This document shows, in pieces, positions 1 to 7,550 of a stretch of DNA of 16,508 nt. Position 1 is the stretch's first letter. Every line of letters begins with the position of its first letter. The stretch lies in assembly GCA_049421025.1 (NCBI GenBank), contig JBMSMG010000034.1:1-16508 (forward strand), given 5' to 3'. Made by a program: the position numbers and the translations under genes. Source of the stretch: RGUW01 sp049421025 (GTDB lineage: Bacteria > Cyanobacteriota > Cyanobacteriia > PCC-6307 > Cyanobiaceae). The notes under the pieces were generated by a model. It was not told the origin of the DNA, ran no database searches, and saw only the letters and a list, made by a program, of their open reading frames with translations.

Positions 1-60
1 CCTAAGCGCCAGCAGGGCCGGTAACCTGCAGGGGCCGTGGCACTGCCCCAACTCCAGCCG

Positions 61-1860
61 ATGGGTCAGACCTACCAGCCCCTGCATCACAAGTACCGGC
101 CGCAGCGCTTTAACCAGCTGGTGGGGCAAGAGGCCATCGCCGCCACGCTGTCAGCCGCCCTGACCTCGGGACGCATCGCGCCCGCCTACCTGTTTTGCGG
201 GCCCAGAGGCACCGGCAAAACCTCGAGCGCCCGGATCCTGGCTCGCTCGCTGAATTGCCTGGCCGGCGACGGGCCCACACCTGAACCCTGCGGTCAATGC
301 GAGCTGTGCGCGGCCATCGCCGCCGGCAATGCCCTCGATGTGATCGAGATCGATGCCGCCTCCAACACCGGCGTCGACAACATTCGCGAGTTGATCGAGC
401 GCTCGCGCTTTGCACCAGTGCAGGCGCGCTGGAAGGTGTACGTGATCGACGAGTGCCACATGCTCTCGACGGCGGCCTTCAACGCCCTGCTTAAAACGCT
501 CGAAGAGCCGCCGCCACGGGTGGTCTTCGTACTCGCCACCACCGACCCACAGCGGGTGCTGCCGACGATCCTCAGCCGTTGCCAGCGCTTCGATTTCAGG
601 CGCATTCCCCTCGAAGCGCTGCAACAGCATCTCGGCTGGATCGCCGAGCAAGAGGCGATTGCCATTACCCCTGAAGCGCTTCACCTGGTGGCCCAACGGG
701 CCCAGGGGGGCCTGCGCGATGCCGAGAGCCTGCTGGATCAGCTCTCGCTACTGCCACCGCCGATCGAAGCCGCTGCTGTCTGGGAGCTGCTGGGTGCTGT
801 ACCCGAGCAAGACCTGCTTGCTCTGGCCGGGGCTCTGGCTAGCAGCGATGCGTTAGCCCTGGCGCAAGCCTGCCGGCAGTTGCTCGAGCGCGGCCGTGAG
901 CCCTCAGCCCTGCTACAGGGACTAGCCAGCCTGCTGCGCGATTTGGTGCTGGCCGGGGTGGCACCCGATCGGCTGGAGTTGATCAACCTCTCGCCAGCTC
1001 TGCGGCCGCAGTTGCCGGAGCTGGCCCGCCGCATCGGCAAGGCAAGGCTGCTGCACTGGCAAGCCCAGCTCAAAGGCAGTGAGCAGCAGCTGCGCCACAG
1101 CGTGAATCCACGGTTATGGCTGGAGGTGCTGCTGCTGGGTCTGTTGGCTGAGGCCAGCCAGGCTCCTGTTGGGGCCCCAGCCAGCGTGACTCCCGTGCTG
1201 CCAACGCGTACGGCAGTGCCGCAGACAACTCCAGCACCTGCGGCCGCCGTGGTGAACGCTGCGCCGCAACCAGCTGCCGACCCGGCGCCACCTGCTGAAC
1301 AACCCATGGAGGAACCGGCTCGGCCCCTGGAGGGCGACACCCCGCTGAACCTGGCAGAGCTCTGGCAGCAAATTTTGGCGGGGCTGGAGCTGCCCTCCAC
1401 ACGCATGCTGCTGTCGCAACAGGCCCAGCTGATCCGGCTCGACGAGCGGCGTGCCGTGGTGCGCGTGGCCGGCACCTGGATGGCCATGGTGCAAAGCCGC
1501 CTGCCGCTGCTGGAAAAAGCCCTGGCCCAAGCCCTGGGCAGCAGCCGCCAGCTCCAACTCGAAAGCGGCGATGCTCCTCCGGTGCAGGCACCAGCACAGG
1601 CGCCCACAGCTGCGGCGGCAGCTCCCCAGCCCGCGGCCAACGCGCCAGCCCCAAGCCCCAAGCCCGCGCAGCCCCAGGCAGTTGCCGCTGCTCCAACACC
1701 GAAGCCAACCGAGGCTGCAGCCGCTCCGGCCGTGCCTCAACCGAGCAGCGGACTCGATGCCAAAGCCCAACGCTTGGCTGAGTTCTTCAACGGCGAAGTG
1801 GTGCCGTTTGACGGAGAGCTTGAGAGCGGCGAGGGTTCAGGCCAGCAAGCGGTGGCCTGA
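61..1860 (+). CDS. dnaX: DNA polymerase III subunit gamma/tau
   Basis: Clamp-loader ATPase of the replicative DNA polymerase: it loads the beta sliding clamp and, as tau, couples polymerase to helicase. Counting from the ATG at 61 (599 aa), the sequence shows a Walker A motif GPRGTGKTS at 47-55, zinc-binding cysteines at 66, 77, 80 and 83, Walker B VYVIDE near 126-131, sensor-1 ATTD near 159-162, and the SRC arginine-finger motif at 172-174. Domain III follows to about residue 362. After that come two Ala/Pro-rich linkers (about 366-425 and 504-562) around a small folded segment, and a C-terminal tail ending near FFNGEVVPFDGEL. The Walker region is intact, with no intein such as the one known in Synechocystis DnaX. 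Start choice is uncertain: an in-frame GTG at 37 follows a weak GGGG and would add 8 residues, while the ATG at 61 fits the usual family start just before YQPLHHKYRPQ. It converges on the next gene with a 6-base gap. Confidence 0.96.
   Translation: MGQTYQPLHHKYRPQRFNQLVGQEAIAATLSAALTSGRIAPAYLFCGPRGTGKTSSARILARSLNCLAGDGPTPEPCGQCELCAAIAAGNALDVIEIDAASNTGVDNIRELIERSRFAPVQARWKVYVIDECHMLSTAAFNALLKTLEEPPPRVVFVLATTDPQRVLPTILSRCQRFDFRRIPLEALQQHLGWIAEQEAIAITPEALHLVAQRAQGGLRDAESLLDQLSLLPPPIEAAAVWELLGAVPEQDLLALAGALASSDALALAQACRQLLERGREPSALLQGLASLLRDLVLAGVAPDRLELINLSPALRPQLPELARRIGKARLLHWQAQLKGSEQQLRHSVNPRLWLEVLLLGLLAEASQAPVGAPASVTPVLPTRTAVPQTTPAPAAAVVNAAPQPAADPAPPAEQPMEEPARPLEGDTPLNLAELWQQILAGLELPSTRMLLSQQAQLIRLDERRAVVRVAGTWMAMVQSRLPLLEKALAQALGSSRQLQLESGDAPPVQAPAQAPTAAAAAPQPAANAPAPSPKPAQPQAVAAAPTPKPTEAAAAPAVPQPSSGLDAKAQRLAEFFNGEVVPFDGELESGEGSGQQAVA
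1837..1860. terminator. Inverted repeat over the dnaX stop, possible bidirectional terminator
   Basis: A perfect 8-bp stem (TCAGGCCA / TGGCCTGA) with an 8-base loop covers the last codons and stop of dnaX. A second small palindrome, GAGCGCTC (1859-1866), fills the 6-base gap to the stop of the convergent glycosyltransferase. Neither strand has a T-run after the stem, so this is not a canonical intrinsic terminator. Its position between two convergent stops makes a role in transcription end or 3' end protection plausible; this is inference. Confidence 0.35.
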
Positions 1861-1866
1861 GCGCTC

Positions 1867-3213
1867 TTAAGCAGGAGCCGTGAGATCAGGCTCGTCATCG
1901 CCGATCTCACCCAGGTGAAGGGTCTTGGCCCACACCAGGCGCTTAGGCAGCAAGGCCATGCGCAGGGTGACCCAAGGAATCACCACAAACCAATGGACCA
2001 GATACACGATGCCCAAAGCCATGGCAAAGGGCGTCATGCGAGGCAAGGCCGGACCCTCGCTGGGCCTGAGGCAACCACTGACAATCGCCAGGCCCGACAG
2101 CCCGAGAGCCACAATCGACAGGGGCCAAATGCACGGCAACGTGCGCGTCACCAGCGCACCGAGCAGGTCGGCCGCCGCCAGCATCGGCATGGCGTACTGC
2201 AGCAGGAAAAAGCACAGCAGATCAAGCTGCTGAGAAGCGCTCAGACGGTTCGACAGGAGCGCTGAGCCGTAATCAAAAAAGCGCTGCAGACCTCCCTCGG
2301 CCCAGCGCTGCCGCTGCCGCAACAGGGCAGCGAGGGTGAGGACCGCCTCTTCGCGTACCGGCGGATCCCACTGCACACCAATGCCATGGCCGTGCACCAA
2401 AAGGCGAAAACTGAGATCCAGGTCATCGGTCACGGTGGCTTCGTTAAAGCCGCCACTAGCGATGAGCGCGTCGCGCCGCAACAGCTGACCATTGCCGCGC
2501 AGCTCGGCCACCCCGCCCACGGCCAGCCGGCCCTGCTGAATGACTGCATCGAGAGCCATCTCCATGGCTTGGGCACGGGTGAGCAGGTTGACATCGCTGT
2601 TGGCGACGGCTTTGCGCAGCTGAACGGCAGCCCATCCGCCACGCTCGGCAAAAGCAATCAGACGCTCAAGGGTGTCGCTTTGCAGTTGGGCATCGGCATC
2701 GAGCACCAACATCCAGCGGCCCTGAAGCTGCTGCAAGACCAGATTGAGGGCACCAGACTTACCGCCACCGGCATCGGCTTCGCGGCGCACCACCTGCAAC
2801 TGCGCAAAGCGCTGCTGCAGCTGAGCCAGCAACTCGGGCGTGCGATCAGAACTGCCGTCATCGACCACCCACAGGCGCAGCTGAGCAGCCGGATAGCGAA
2901 GCTCCGCCAGATGCTCGATCAACCGTGTGATGACAGCCTGCTCATCACGCGCGGCCACCACAACATCAACCGCTGGCCATGCTGAGGGTGCATGCACCTG
3001 GGCTTTGGCCGACTGCGAATCGGTGTGATTGCGCAGACTCTCCAGCAAAACGGTGCGGATGCTGTAGCCGCCCAGCAGCACAGCCAGGACGATCGCTGGC
3101 AAGAAGCTTTGTGAGGCAGGCAGCCAGTGCGGCGCCATGCCGGCAACGGTGCAGGCGCTCGCATAGACAGCAGCCTTGAGACGCCGGTGATCGCCGGCGG
3201 CGCCCGCGTCCAT
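1867..3213 (-). CDS. Membrane-bound family 2 glycosyltransferase
   Basis: A GT2 enzyme of the processive, cellulose-synthase-like architecture (448 aa from the ATG at 3213). It should transfer sugars from a nucleotide-sugar donor at the cytoplasmic face of the membrane; the product cannot be read from sequence. Visible motifs: DDGSSD at 118-123, the metal-binding DAD at 172-174, TDDLD at 262-266 (acceptor aspartate), and QRQRW at 300-304, the QxxRW signature of processive enzymes. Hydrophobic segments lie near 37-57, 331-355, 363-381 and 397-415, so the catalytic domain is bracketed by membrane helices. The ATG at 3213 has an AGGCAGGG-type ribosome site just upstream. A TTG at 3237 and an ATG at 3228 are alternatives. 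It lies 26 bases after the SpoIID-domain gene on the same strand, which suggests co-transcription and an envelope-polysaccharide role (inference). Confidence 0.88.
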   Translation of the reverse strand: MDAGAAGDHRRLKAAVYASACTVAGMAPHWLPASQSFLPAIVLAVLLGGYSIRTVLLESLRNHTDSQSAKAQVHAPSAWPAVDVVVAARDEQAVITRLIEHLAELRYPAAQLRLWVVDDGSSDRTPELLAQLQQRFAQLQVVRREADAGGGKSGALNLVLQQLQGRWMLVLDADAQLQSDTLERLIAFAERGGWAAVQLRKAVANSDVNLLTRAQAMEMALDAVIQQGRLAVGGVAELRGNGQLLRRDALIASGGFNEATVTDDLDLSFRLLVHGHGIGVQWDPPVREEAVLTLAALLRQRQRWAEGGLQRFFDYGSALLSNRLSASQQLDLLCFFLLQYAMPMLAAADLLGALVTRTLPCIWPLSIVALGLSGLAIVSGCLRPSEGPALPRMTPFAMALGIVYLVHWFVVIPWVTLRMALLPKRLVWAKTLHLGEIGDDEPDLTAPA

Positions 3214-3239
3214 GACCCTGCCTTCCATTGGCGGCAACT

Positions 3240-4787
3240 TTACGGGTCCCCGCTCAGATCGGATGGGGCCAAACGCTCCAGGCTCTCAAGACGGGTCCCG
3301 GGGTAGTAGCGGGCCAAGATCGCCTGGTAGGTCCAACCACGCCTGCCCAGCTCGATCGCGCCGGCCTGGGACAAGCCCACGCCATGGCCGAAACCGCCCC
3401 CGCGCAACAACCAGCGGCCAGGTCCCTGCTGACGCAACTCAAACAGGGTGCTGGGGATGGTGCGCAGGGTGCGCCGGATGGCATCACGCCGCAGCACGCT
3501 GCGGCCGCTGCTGCCCTCAATCTCTAGAGCGAGCACACGGCCGCTGCGGCCGCGCTCGAGCACCTGCAGACGCTGCACTTCACCGACCCGGATGCCCTGA
3601 CGCAGCAAAGCAGCGGCCACCTGCTGACGATCCAGTTCACGGGTCCAGCGAAAGCGCGGATGGTCAGCGCCGATAAAGGCTCGACTGGTCAGCAGCGGAG
3701 CGAGCGCCAGCGGGGCCGGACCCAGCGGCATCAAGCTCAGCGCTGGGGGCTGAACATCAAGCCCGACTTGCAAATAGGGGAGTGATTGCGCGTCCCAGGC
3801 CTCATCGAGCGGGGCAGCCACGCCGCCATTGGTGGCGTGATACACAGCATGGATGGGCTGGTTTTGCCAGGTCAGCAGCATCTGAGCGGTGCTGCGAATG
3901 GCGGCCCGCACAGCCCCAGTCGCCAAACCTGGATCGCTGTAGACCTGGCACTGCACCGAGGCGCAGAGGTGATAGCCATCGGTGCGATAACGGTGCTGAT
4001 TGCGCAGCGCCCAGGTGCGGGCCAGCACGCTCTGGGCCGCCAGGGCTGGTGGCGGAGCTCCAGCACCGATCTCATGGGGGACGACGCCTTCGAGATAGCG
4101 CTCAAGCGGCACCTGCTCGATCAGGGTCCAGCTGCCATGGGCATCGCGCTGCAGGCGAAACGGACCGCCATAGACGCCGCCCTGCCAGCGCAAACCGCCT
4201 GGAGCGTCGATACGCACGGGACCTGCCAACACCAGATCCCCCTGACCTCTGCGGTGCGTCACCGGCTCGAGAACCTGCTTGAGCTCGGCTCGGTAAGGCC
4301 GAACGCTCCAGCCTTGAGGCACGGACGAGCCAAGCGGGGCCCAGAGCTCCCACTCGCGCGGTTGCGCCACGGTGACGGCGACACCGAGGGCGCGCCATTG
4401 CTGGGCTTTGGCTTCAGCGGTTTCGAAACTGGCAAAAGGTCCTGCTTCCAGCCGCGCAAGCTGCATGGGCTGCTCGAGCGAGCTCCGCTGCCAGCGGAGC
4501 GTGATGCTGGAGGCAGAGAGCTTGCGACCAAGGGCGTCTTGAAGGTGCAGCTGACCCCTGGCACTGCGCAGCACCAAGGGCGGCGCTTGCCCGTCAGAAC
4601 CCAACCGCGCCGCCAGTGCGACCCACAGCCGGGGCTGCTCTGCCCCGAGTGCTGGCGGGGGATCCACCGGCCAGTGCAAGCGAGGACTGGCCGTGGCTGA
4701 GCAGCCAACGGTCAGCAGCAGTGAAGCCACCCCTGCCAAGCCGGTCCAAAGCAGAGAACCACCACGCTGCGCCAAGCATTTGATCAC
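3240..4787 (-). CDS. SpoIID/LytB-domain protein, probable lipoprotein
   Basis: The C-terminal half is a clear SpoIID/LytB domain, the family of peptidoglycan lytic transglycosylases that act on stripped glycan strands. Numbered from the GTG at 4787 (515 aa): VPLERYLEGVVPHEI at 227-240, with E239 in the position of the catalytic glutamate; AAQSVLARTWAL at 250-261; YHATNGG at 316-322; and the closing GGGFGHGVGLSQAGA at 463-477. The N-terminus has a hydrophobic stretch ending in LLLTVGC (23-29), which fits a relaxed lipobox with C29 as the lipidated cysteine. Residues about 106-140 resemble a SPOR-like peptidoglycan-binding fold; this is weaker. The open frame continues far upstream, opposite rpmI and rplT, but that part is antisense to them and is not coding. 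A GTG at 4814 is another possible start. Cyanobacteria do not sporulate, so the role is likely general cell-wall remodelling. Confidence 0.87.
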   Translation of the reverse strand: MIKCLAQRGGSLLWTGLAGVASLLLTVGCSATASPRLHWPVDPPPALGAEQPRLWVALAARLGSDGQAPPLVLRSARGQLHLQDALGRKLSASSITLRWQRSSLEQPMQLARLEAGPFASFETAEAKAQQWRALGVAVTVAQPREWELWAPLGSSVPQGWSVRPYRAELKQVLEPVTHRRGQGDLVLAGPVRIDAPGGLRWQGGVYGGPFRLQRDAHGSWTLIEQVPLERYLEGVVPHEIGAGAPPPALAAQSVLARTWALRNQHRYRTDGYHLCASVQCQVYSDPGLATGAVRAAIRSTAQMLLTWQNQPIHAVYHATNGGVAAPLDEAWDAQSLPYLQVGLDVQPPALSLMPLGPAPLALAPLLTSRAFIGADHPRFRWTRELDRQQVAAALLRQGIRVGEVQRLQVLERGRSGRVLALEIEGSSGRSVLRRDAIRRTLRTIPSTLFELRQQGPGRWLLRGGGFGHGVGLSQAGAIELGRRGWTYQAILARYYPGTRLESLERLAPSDLSGDP

Positions 4788-4850
4788 GGTGGTCTTGGAG
4801 AAGCGGAGGGTCACGTCGTAAGGTGTTTGTTTGTGCCCGAGCAGCAGGAC

Positions 4851-5051
4851 ATGCCGAAGCTCAAGACCCGCAAAGCAGCCGCCAAGCGGTTCAAAGTCAC
4901 CGGCAGTGGCAAGTTTCTGCGCCGGCGGGCGTTCCGCAACCACCTGCTCGATCACAAGAGCCCCAAGCGCAAGCGCTACCTTGGCACCATGGCGGTGGTC
5001 GATGAGCGCGACGCCGACAACGTTGCGCTGATGCTGCCCTACAGCGGCTGA
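4851..5051 (+). CDS. rpmI: 50S ribosomal protein L35
   Basis: A complete 66-residue bL35: very basic, beginning MPKLKTRKAAAKRF, with the internal GKFLRRRAFRNHLL segment and the KSPKRKRYLG stretch typical of the family. The ATG at 4851 is the family start; a short AGGA-type ribosome site lies a few bases upstream. In-frame codons further upstream would only add a non-homologous tail. It is transcribed away from the SpoIID-domain gene, and rplT follows 78 bases downstream, the usual L35-L20 pairing. infC, which often precedes these genes in other bacteria, is not in the window. Confidence 0.97.
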   Translation: MPKLKTRKAAAKRFKVTGSGKFLRRRAFRNHLLDHKSPKRKRYLGTMAVVDERDADNVALMLPYSG

Positions 5052-5129
5052 GCCCCAAGGCCCAGCTTCTGCCAGACGGCAGGTTGGGTGCACTGCGATT
5101 TCTGTTTGTTCTTCGTCATTCCCTGAACC

Positions 5130-5474
5130 ATGGCCCGCGTCAAGAGGGGCAACGTTGCCCGTAAGCGCCGCAACAAAATTCTGCGTCTGGCTCGTGGTTT
5201 CCGCGGGAGCAACGGCTCGCTGTTCCGCACCGCCAACCAGCGGGTGATGAAAGCGCTTTGCAATGCCTACCGCGATCGTCGCCGGCGCAAGCGTGACTTC
5301 CGCCGTCTGTGGATCGCTCGTATCAATGCCGCAGCCCGGATCAATGGGCTGAGCTACAGCCGTCTGATGGGTGGCCTCAAGAAGGCCGATGTGCGCCTCA
5401 ATCGCAAAATGCTGGCCCAACTCGCCGTGGTCGATCCGGCCAGCTTCACCAGCGTGGTCGGAGCCGCCCGATAG
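5130..5474 (+). CDS. rplT: 50S ribosomal protein L20
   Basis: A complete 114-residue bL20, an RNA-binding protein needed early in large-subunit assembly. It begins MARVKRGNVARKRRNKIL, continues with the long basic helix GFRGSNGSLFRTANQRV, and has the conserved RDRRRRKRDFRRLWIARINAA and LNRKMLAQLAV segments. Length is normal for the family. It follows rpmI and is followed 18 bases later by the TPR-protein gene, so the three are probably co-transcribed. In other bacteria L20 represses its own operon by binding leader RNA. Only a short hairpin was seen in the rpmI-rplT gap here. Confidence 0.97.
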   Translation: MARVKRGNVARKRRNKILRLARGFRGSNGSLFRTANQRVMKALCNAYRDRRRRKRDFRRLWIARINAAARINGLSYSRLMGGLKKADVRLNRKMLAQLAVVDPASFTSVVGAAR

Positions 5475-5492
5475 GGCGGAGCCCACTCCTCC

Positions 5493-6023
5493 ATGGATGC
5501 TCTTCTGCCACAGGCCTACCTGATCGGCCTGGTGGTGATTCTGACCGTTGCTGCGGTTGCGGTTGGCCGCCAGGTTTGGCGTGTCAGACGCGATGAACTC
5601 AGCCTGGCTCGGCTAGAGCGCCAGGGAGCTGAGCAAAGCGGCAGCGCTGGCGACCTCTACGAACTGGGCTCGGCACAGCTGCGCAAACGCCTTTACGGGC
5701 AGGCCAGCGACACCCTCAAGCAAGCACTCAAAAAAGCGCAGAGCGGGCAAGAACCCGCCGAAGCTCTGGCGTTGATCGAAAACGCCCTGGGCTTCGCTTT
5801 AGCTGCTCAAAACAACTACAAAGCGGCCATTCCCCATTACCGCAAAGCCCTGCAAGCGAAGGCCGACTATCCGGTCGCGCTGAACAACTTGGCCTTTGCG
5901 CTGGAGAAACAACGCAAGCTCGATGAAGCCCGCGAGGTGTATGAGCAAGCACTGGCCCTTGATCCAACCAACAAAACAGCTCAAAAGCGGTTGAATCTGT
6001 TGGGGCGGCGTCAAGCCGCCTGA
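5493..6023 (+). CDS. Membrane-anchored TPR protein, Ycf37-like
   Basis: A 176-residue protein with one N-terminal membrane helix (about residues 7-27) followed by a positively charged stretch and three tetratricopeptide-like repeats: about 52-85 (DLYELGSAQLRKRLYGQA), 90-123 (IENALGFALAAQNNYKAA) and 127-160 (ALNNLAFALEKQRKLDEA, ending ALALDPTN). Size and architecture match the cyanobacterial and algal Ycf37 proteins, which are linked to photosystem I assembly or trimer stability. I infer the resemblance from layout and repeat pattern and have not aligned it, so a generic TPR scaffold is the alternative. The ATG at 5493 lies 18 bases after rplT, with a GGCGGAG ribosome site in the gap. It converges on the unknown secreted-protein gene with only 3 bases between stops. 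Confidence 0.75.
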   Translation: MDALLPQAYLIGLVVILTVAAVAVGRQVWRVRRDELSLARLERQGAEQSGSAGDLYELGSAQLRKRLYGQASDTLKQALKKAQSGQEPAEALALIENALGFALAAQNNYKAAIPHYRKALQAKADYPVALNNLAFALEKQRKLDEAREVYEQALALDPTNKTAQKRLNLLGRRQAA

Positions 6024-6031
6024 GCCTCAGG
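6004..6031. terminator. Paired GC-rich hairpins at convergent stops
   Basis: A perfect 6-bp GC stem, GGCGGC / GCCGCC with a 5-base loop (6004-6020), ends just before the TGA of the TPR-protein gene. Overlapping its edge, CCTGA-GCC-TCAGG (6019-6031) is a second perfect inverted repeat that contains the stop codons of both convergent genes. No T-run follows on either strand. The two hairpins share bases 6019-6020 and so partly exclude each other. A bidirectional terminator is possible but unproven. Confidence 0.35.
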
Positions 6032-6548
6032 AGCGACCGGCAACGGGCGTCAGTTCCAACTTTCCACCAGCAGAGGTCAGACGCGGAGCTTCCCAGCTGC
6101 TGAGCTGGAAGGCCTGCAGGCCCTGGAAAGCACCACCAACTTCAAGGCCTACCGAGCCAGCATCACCCAACAGCAACAGATCCAACTGATCTGATTTGGC
6201 ATTGAGATTGCCCTGCACAGGGGTGGCAACACTGCCAATGGTCATGGTCCCCTGGAGCACCACCATCTGACCGACCGCCTGCAACGCCGTCAGATCAAGC
6301 TGCACCACCAGCGGTGAGCCACTGCCGTAGGCCAGGTAACTGCCCCGCCAGCGGCGCGGCAGCTCAGCGGCCAACTGCTGAGCCCTGGCCACCGGGTCAA
6401 ACTGATCGACCGTATCGGTTTGCACCGCGTTGAGCTCGGAGCGCACCGCCGCACTGTTGGGATCAAACGGAACCATGGCGGGCGCGGCCACCGCCGGGCT
6501 TGCAGCCATCAGCAGGGAACTGAAGGCCAACAGTGCACGTCGAGCCAT
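6027..6548 (-). CDS. Small secreted protein of unknown function
   Basis: I do not recognise a named family. The 173-residue product starts with a clear signal peptide, MARRALLAFSSLLMAASPAVAA, with a likely cleavage after an AxA-type site near residue 22. The mature part has an LPRRWRGSY segment and alternating hydrophobic stretches (VVQLDLTALQ, MVVLQGTMTIG, QLDLLLLG) that suggest a small beta-rich fold exported to the periplasm or thylakoid lumen. The ATG at 6548 is chosen because it gives the signal peptide and has a GGAAG ribosome site 10 bases upstream. The longer open frame toward 6806 runs antisense into thiG and is rejected. It is divergent from thiG across about 80 bases and convergent with the TPR gene. 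The repeated small beta motifs look like a conserved cyanobacterial protein, but that needs a search. Confidence 0.72.
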   Translation of the reverse strand: MARRALLAFSSLLMAASPAVAAPAMVPFDPNSAAVRSELNAVQTDTVDQFDPVARAQQLAAELPRRWRGSYLAYGSGSPLVVQLDLTALQAVGQMVVLQGTMTIGSVATPVQGNLNAKSDQLDLLLLGDAGSVGLEVGGAFQGLQAFQLSSWEAPRLTSAGGKLELTPVAGRS

Positions 6549-6627
6549 GGGTGCAACACTTCCATCAACGCCCCTGAGGCTAAAGACATCCTGGCTGTCG
6601 CGATACGGTCGCAGGAGCAAGACGTTC

Positions 6628-7482
6628 TTGGCCACCGTGAGTCCGCTCCCTGCCGCCTCTGCCCCTACCCCAGATGCTGCCCTTGAGGACGGGCTGACCA
6701 TCGGCGGCCGCCGCTTCAGCAGCCGGTTGATGACTGGCACCGGCAAGTACCCAAGCCTGAAGGTCATGCAGGCCAGCCTGAAGGCCAGTGACTGCGACAT
6801 CGTCACCGTGGCCGTGCGCCGCGTACAGAGCCAGGCCGCTGGTCACGAGGGCCTGATGCAGGCCATTGATTGGACGCGCATCTGGATGCTCCCCAACACG
6901 GCAGGCTGCGCCACCGCCGAGGAAGCAGTGCGGGTGGCACGACTGGGGCGAGAGCTGGCCAAGCTCGCTGGCCAAGAAGACAACACCTTCGTGAAGCTGG
7001 AGGTGATCCCCGATTCGCGCCATCTGTTGCCCGATCCGATCGGCACCCTTGAAGCCGCTGAACAACTGGTGAACGAAGGCTTCACGGTGTTGCCTTACAT
7101 CAACGCCGATCCGCTTTTGGCCAAGCGGCTCGAAGACGTGGGTTGCGCCACGGTGATGCCACTGGGCTCTCCCATTGGCTCAGGCCAGGGCATCCGCAAC
7201 GCCGCCAACATTGCCCTGATCATTGAAAACGCCGGGGTGCCTGTGGTGGTTGATGCCGGCATTGGCGTGCCCAGCGAGGCCGCCCAGGCGATGGAAATGG
7301 GGGCGGATGCCCTGTTGATCAACAGTGCCATCGCCCTCGCTGGCGACCCGCCGCTGATGGCCTGGGCCATGGCCCAGGCCTGCCAGGCCGGGCGCAACGC
7401 CTATCTGGCTGGGCGGCTACCGATGCGTGCCGAAGCCTCGGCCAGCTCACCGCGCAGCGGACGTGTTGGCGAGGCCACGTAA
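6628..7482 (+). CDS. thiG: Thiazole synthase
   Basis: ThiG forms the thiazole phosphate of thiamine from deoxyxylulose phosphate, dehydroglycine and the ThiS thiocarboxylate. The TIM-barrel sequence is highly typical: RLMTGTGKY at 33-41, VTVAVRRVQ, MLPNTAGCATAEEAVRVARL, FVKLEVIPD with K123 as the likely Schiff-base lysine, VLPYINADP, GCATVMPLGSPIGSGQG, VVVDAGIGVPSEAAQAMEMG and LINSAIALAGDP. The product is 284 aa from the TTG at 6628, which has an AGGAG ribosome site 10 bases upstream. A GTG at 6637 is an alternative but is too far from that site. The open frame upstream to 6430 lies antisense to the divergent gene and is not coding. No other thiamine gene is present nearby, and I saw no TPP-riboswitch-like sequence in the short upstream gap. 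Confidence 0.96.
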   Translation: MATVSPLPAASAPTPDAALEDGLTIGGRRFSSRLMTGTGKYPSLKVMQASLKASDCDIVTVAVRRVQSQAAGHEGLMQAIDWTRIWMLPNTAGCATAEEAVRVARLGRELAKLAGQEDNTFVKLEVIPDSRHLLPDPIGTLEAAEQLVNEGFTVLPYINADPLLAKRLEDVGCATVMPLGSPIGSGQGIRNAANIALIIENAGVPVVVDAGIGVPSEAAQAMEMGADALLINSAIALAGDPPLMAWAMAQACQAGRNAYLAGRLPMRAEASASSPRSGRVGEAT

Positions 7483-7550
7483 CGCTTCTGCACGAGCAGC
7501 TGCCGGCGTTGATAGAGCTGCTTACCGTCAGCCCAACCGATGCCATCACC

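Noticed and set aside
1..24. Open codons ending in TAA (PKRQQGR then stop), possibly the 3' tail of an upstream gene such as clpX.
   Set aside because: Only seven codons are visible and they match nothing I can recognise.
1507..1520. A5 run in dnaX (GGAAAAAGC) as a frameshift site for making gamma.
   Set aside because: The -1 frame stays open until about 1780, so slippage would not give a short gamma; no E. coli-like slippery heptamer with a following stop is seen.
738..1661. Long open frame on the minus strand opposite dnaX.
   Set aside because: Low-complexity Ser/Ala/Gly-rich product with no domain; a shadow of the GC-rich dnaX codons.
5069..5082. Small hairpin CTGCC-AGAC-GGCAG between rpmI and rplT as an L20 autoregulatory site.
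   Set aside because: Five base pairs alone are expected by chance in GC-rich sequence, and it does not resemble the known L20 target structures.
4815..5486. Upstream extension of the SpoIID reading frame to 748 aa.
   Set aside because: It runs antisense through rpmI and rplT, and the signal/lipobox sequence marks the true N-terminus near 4787.
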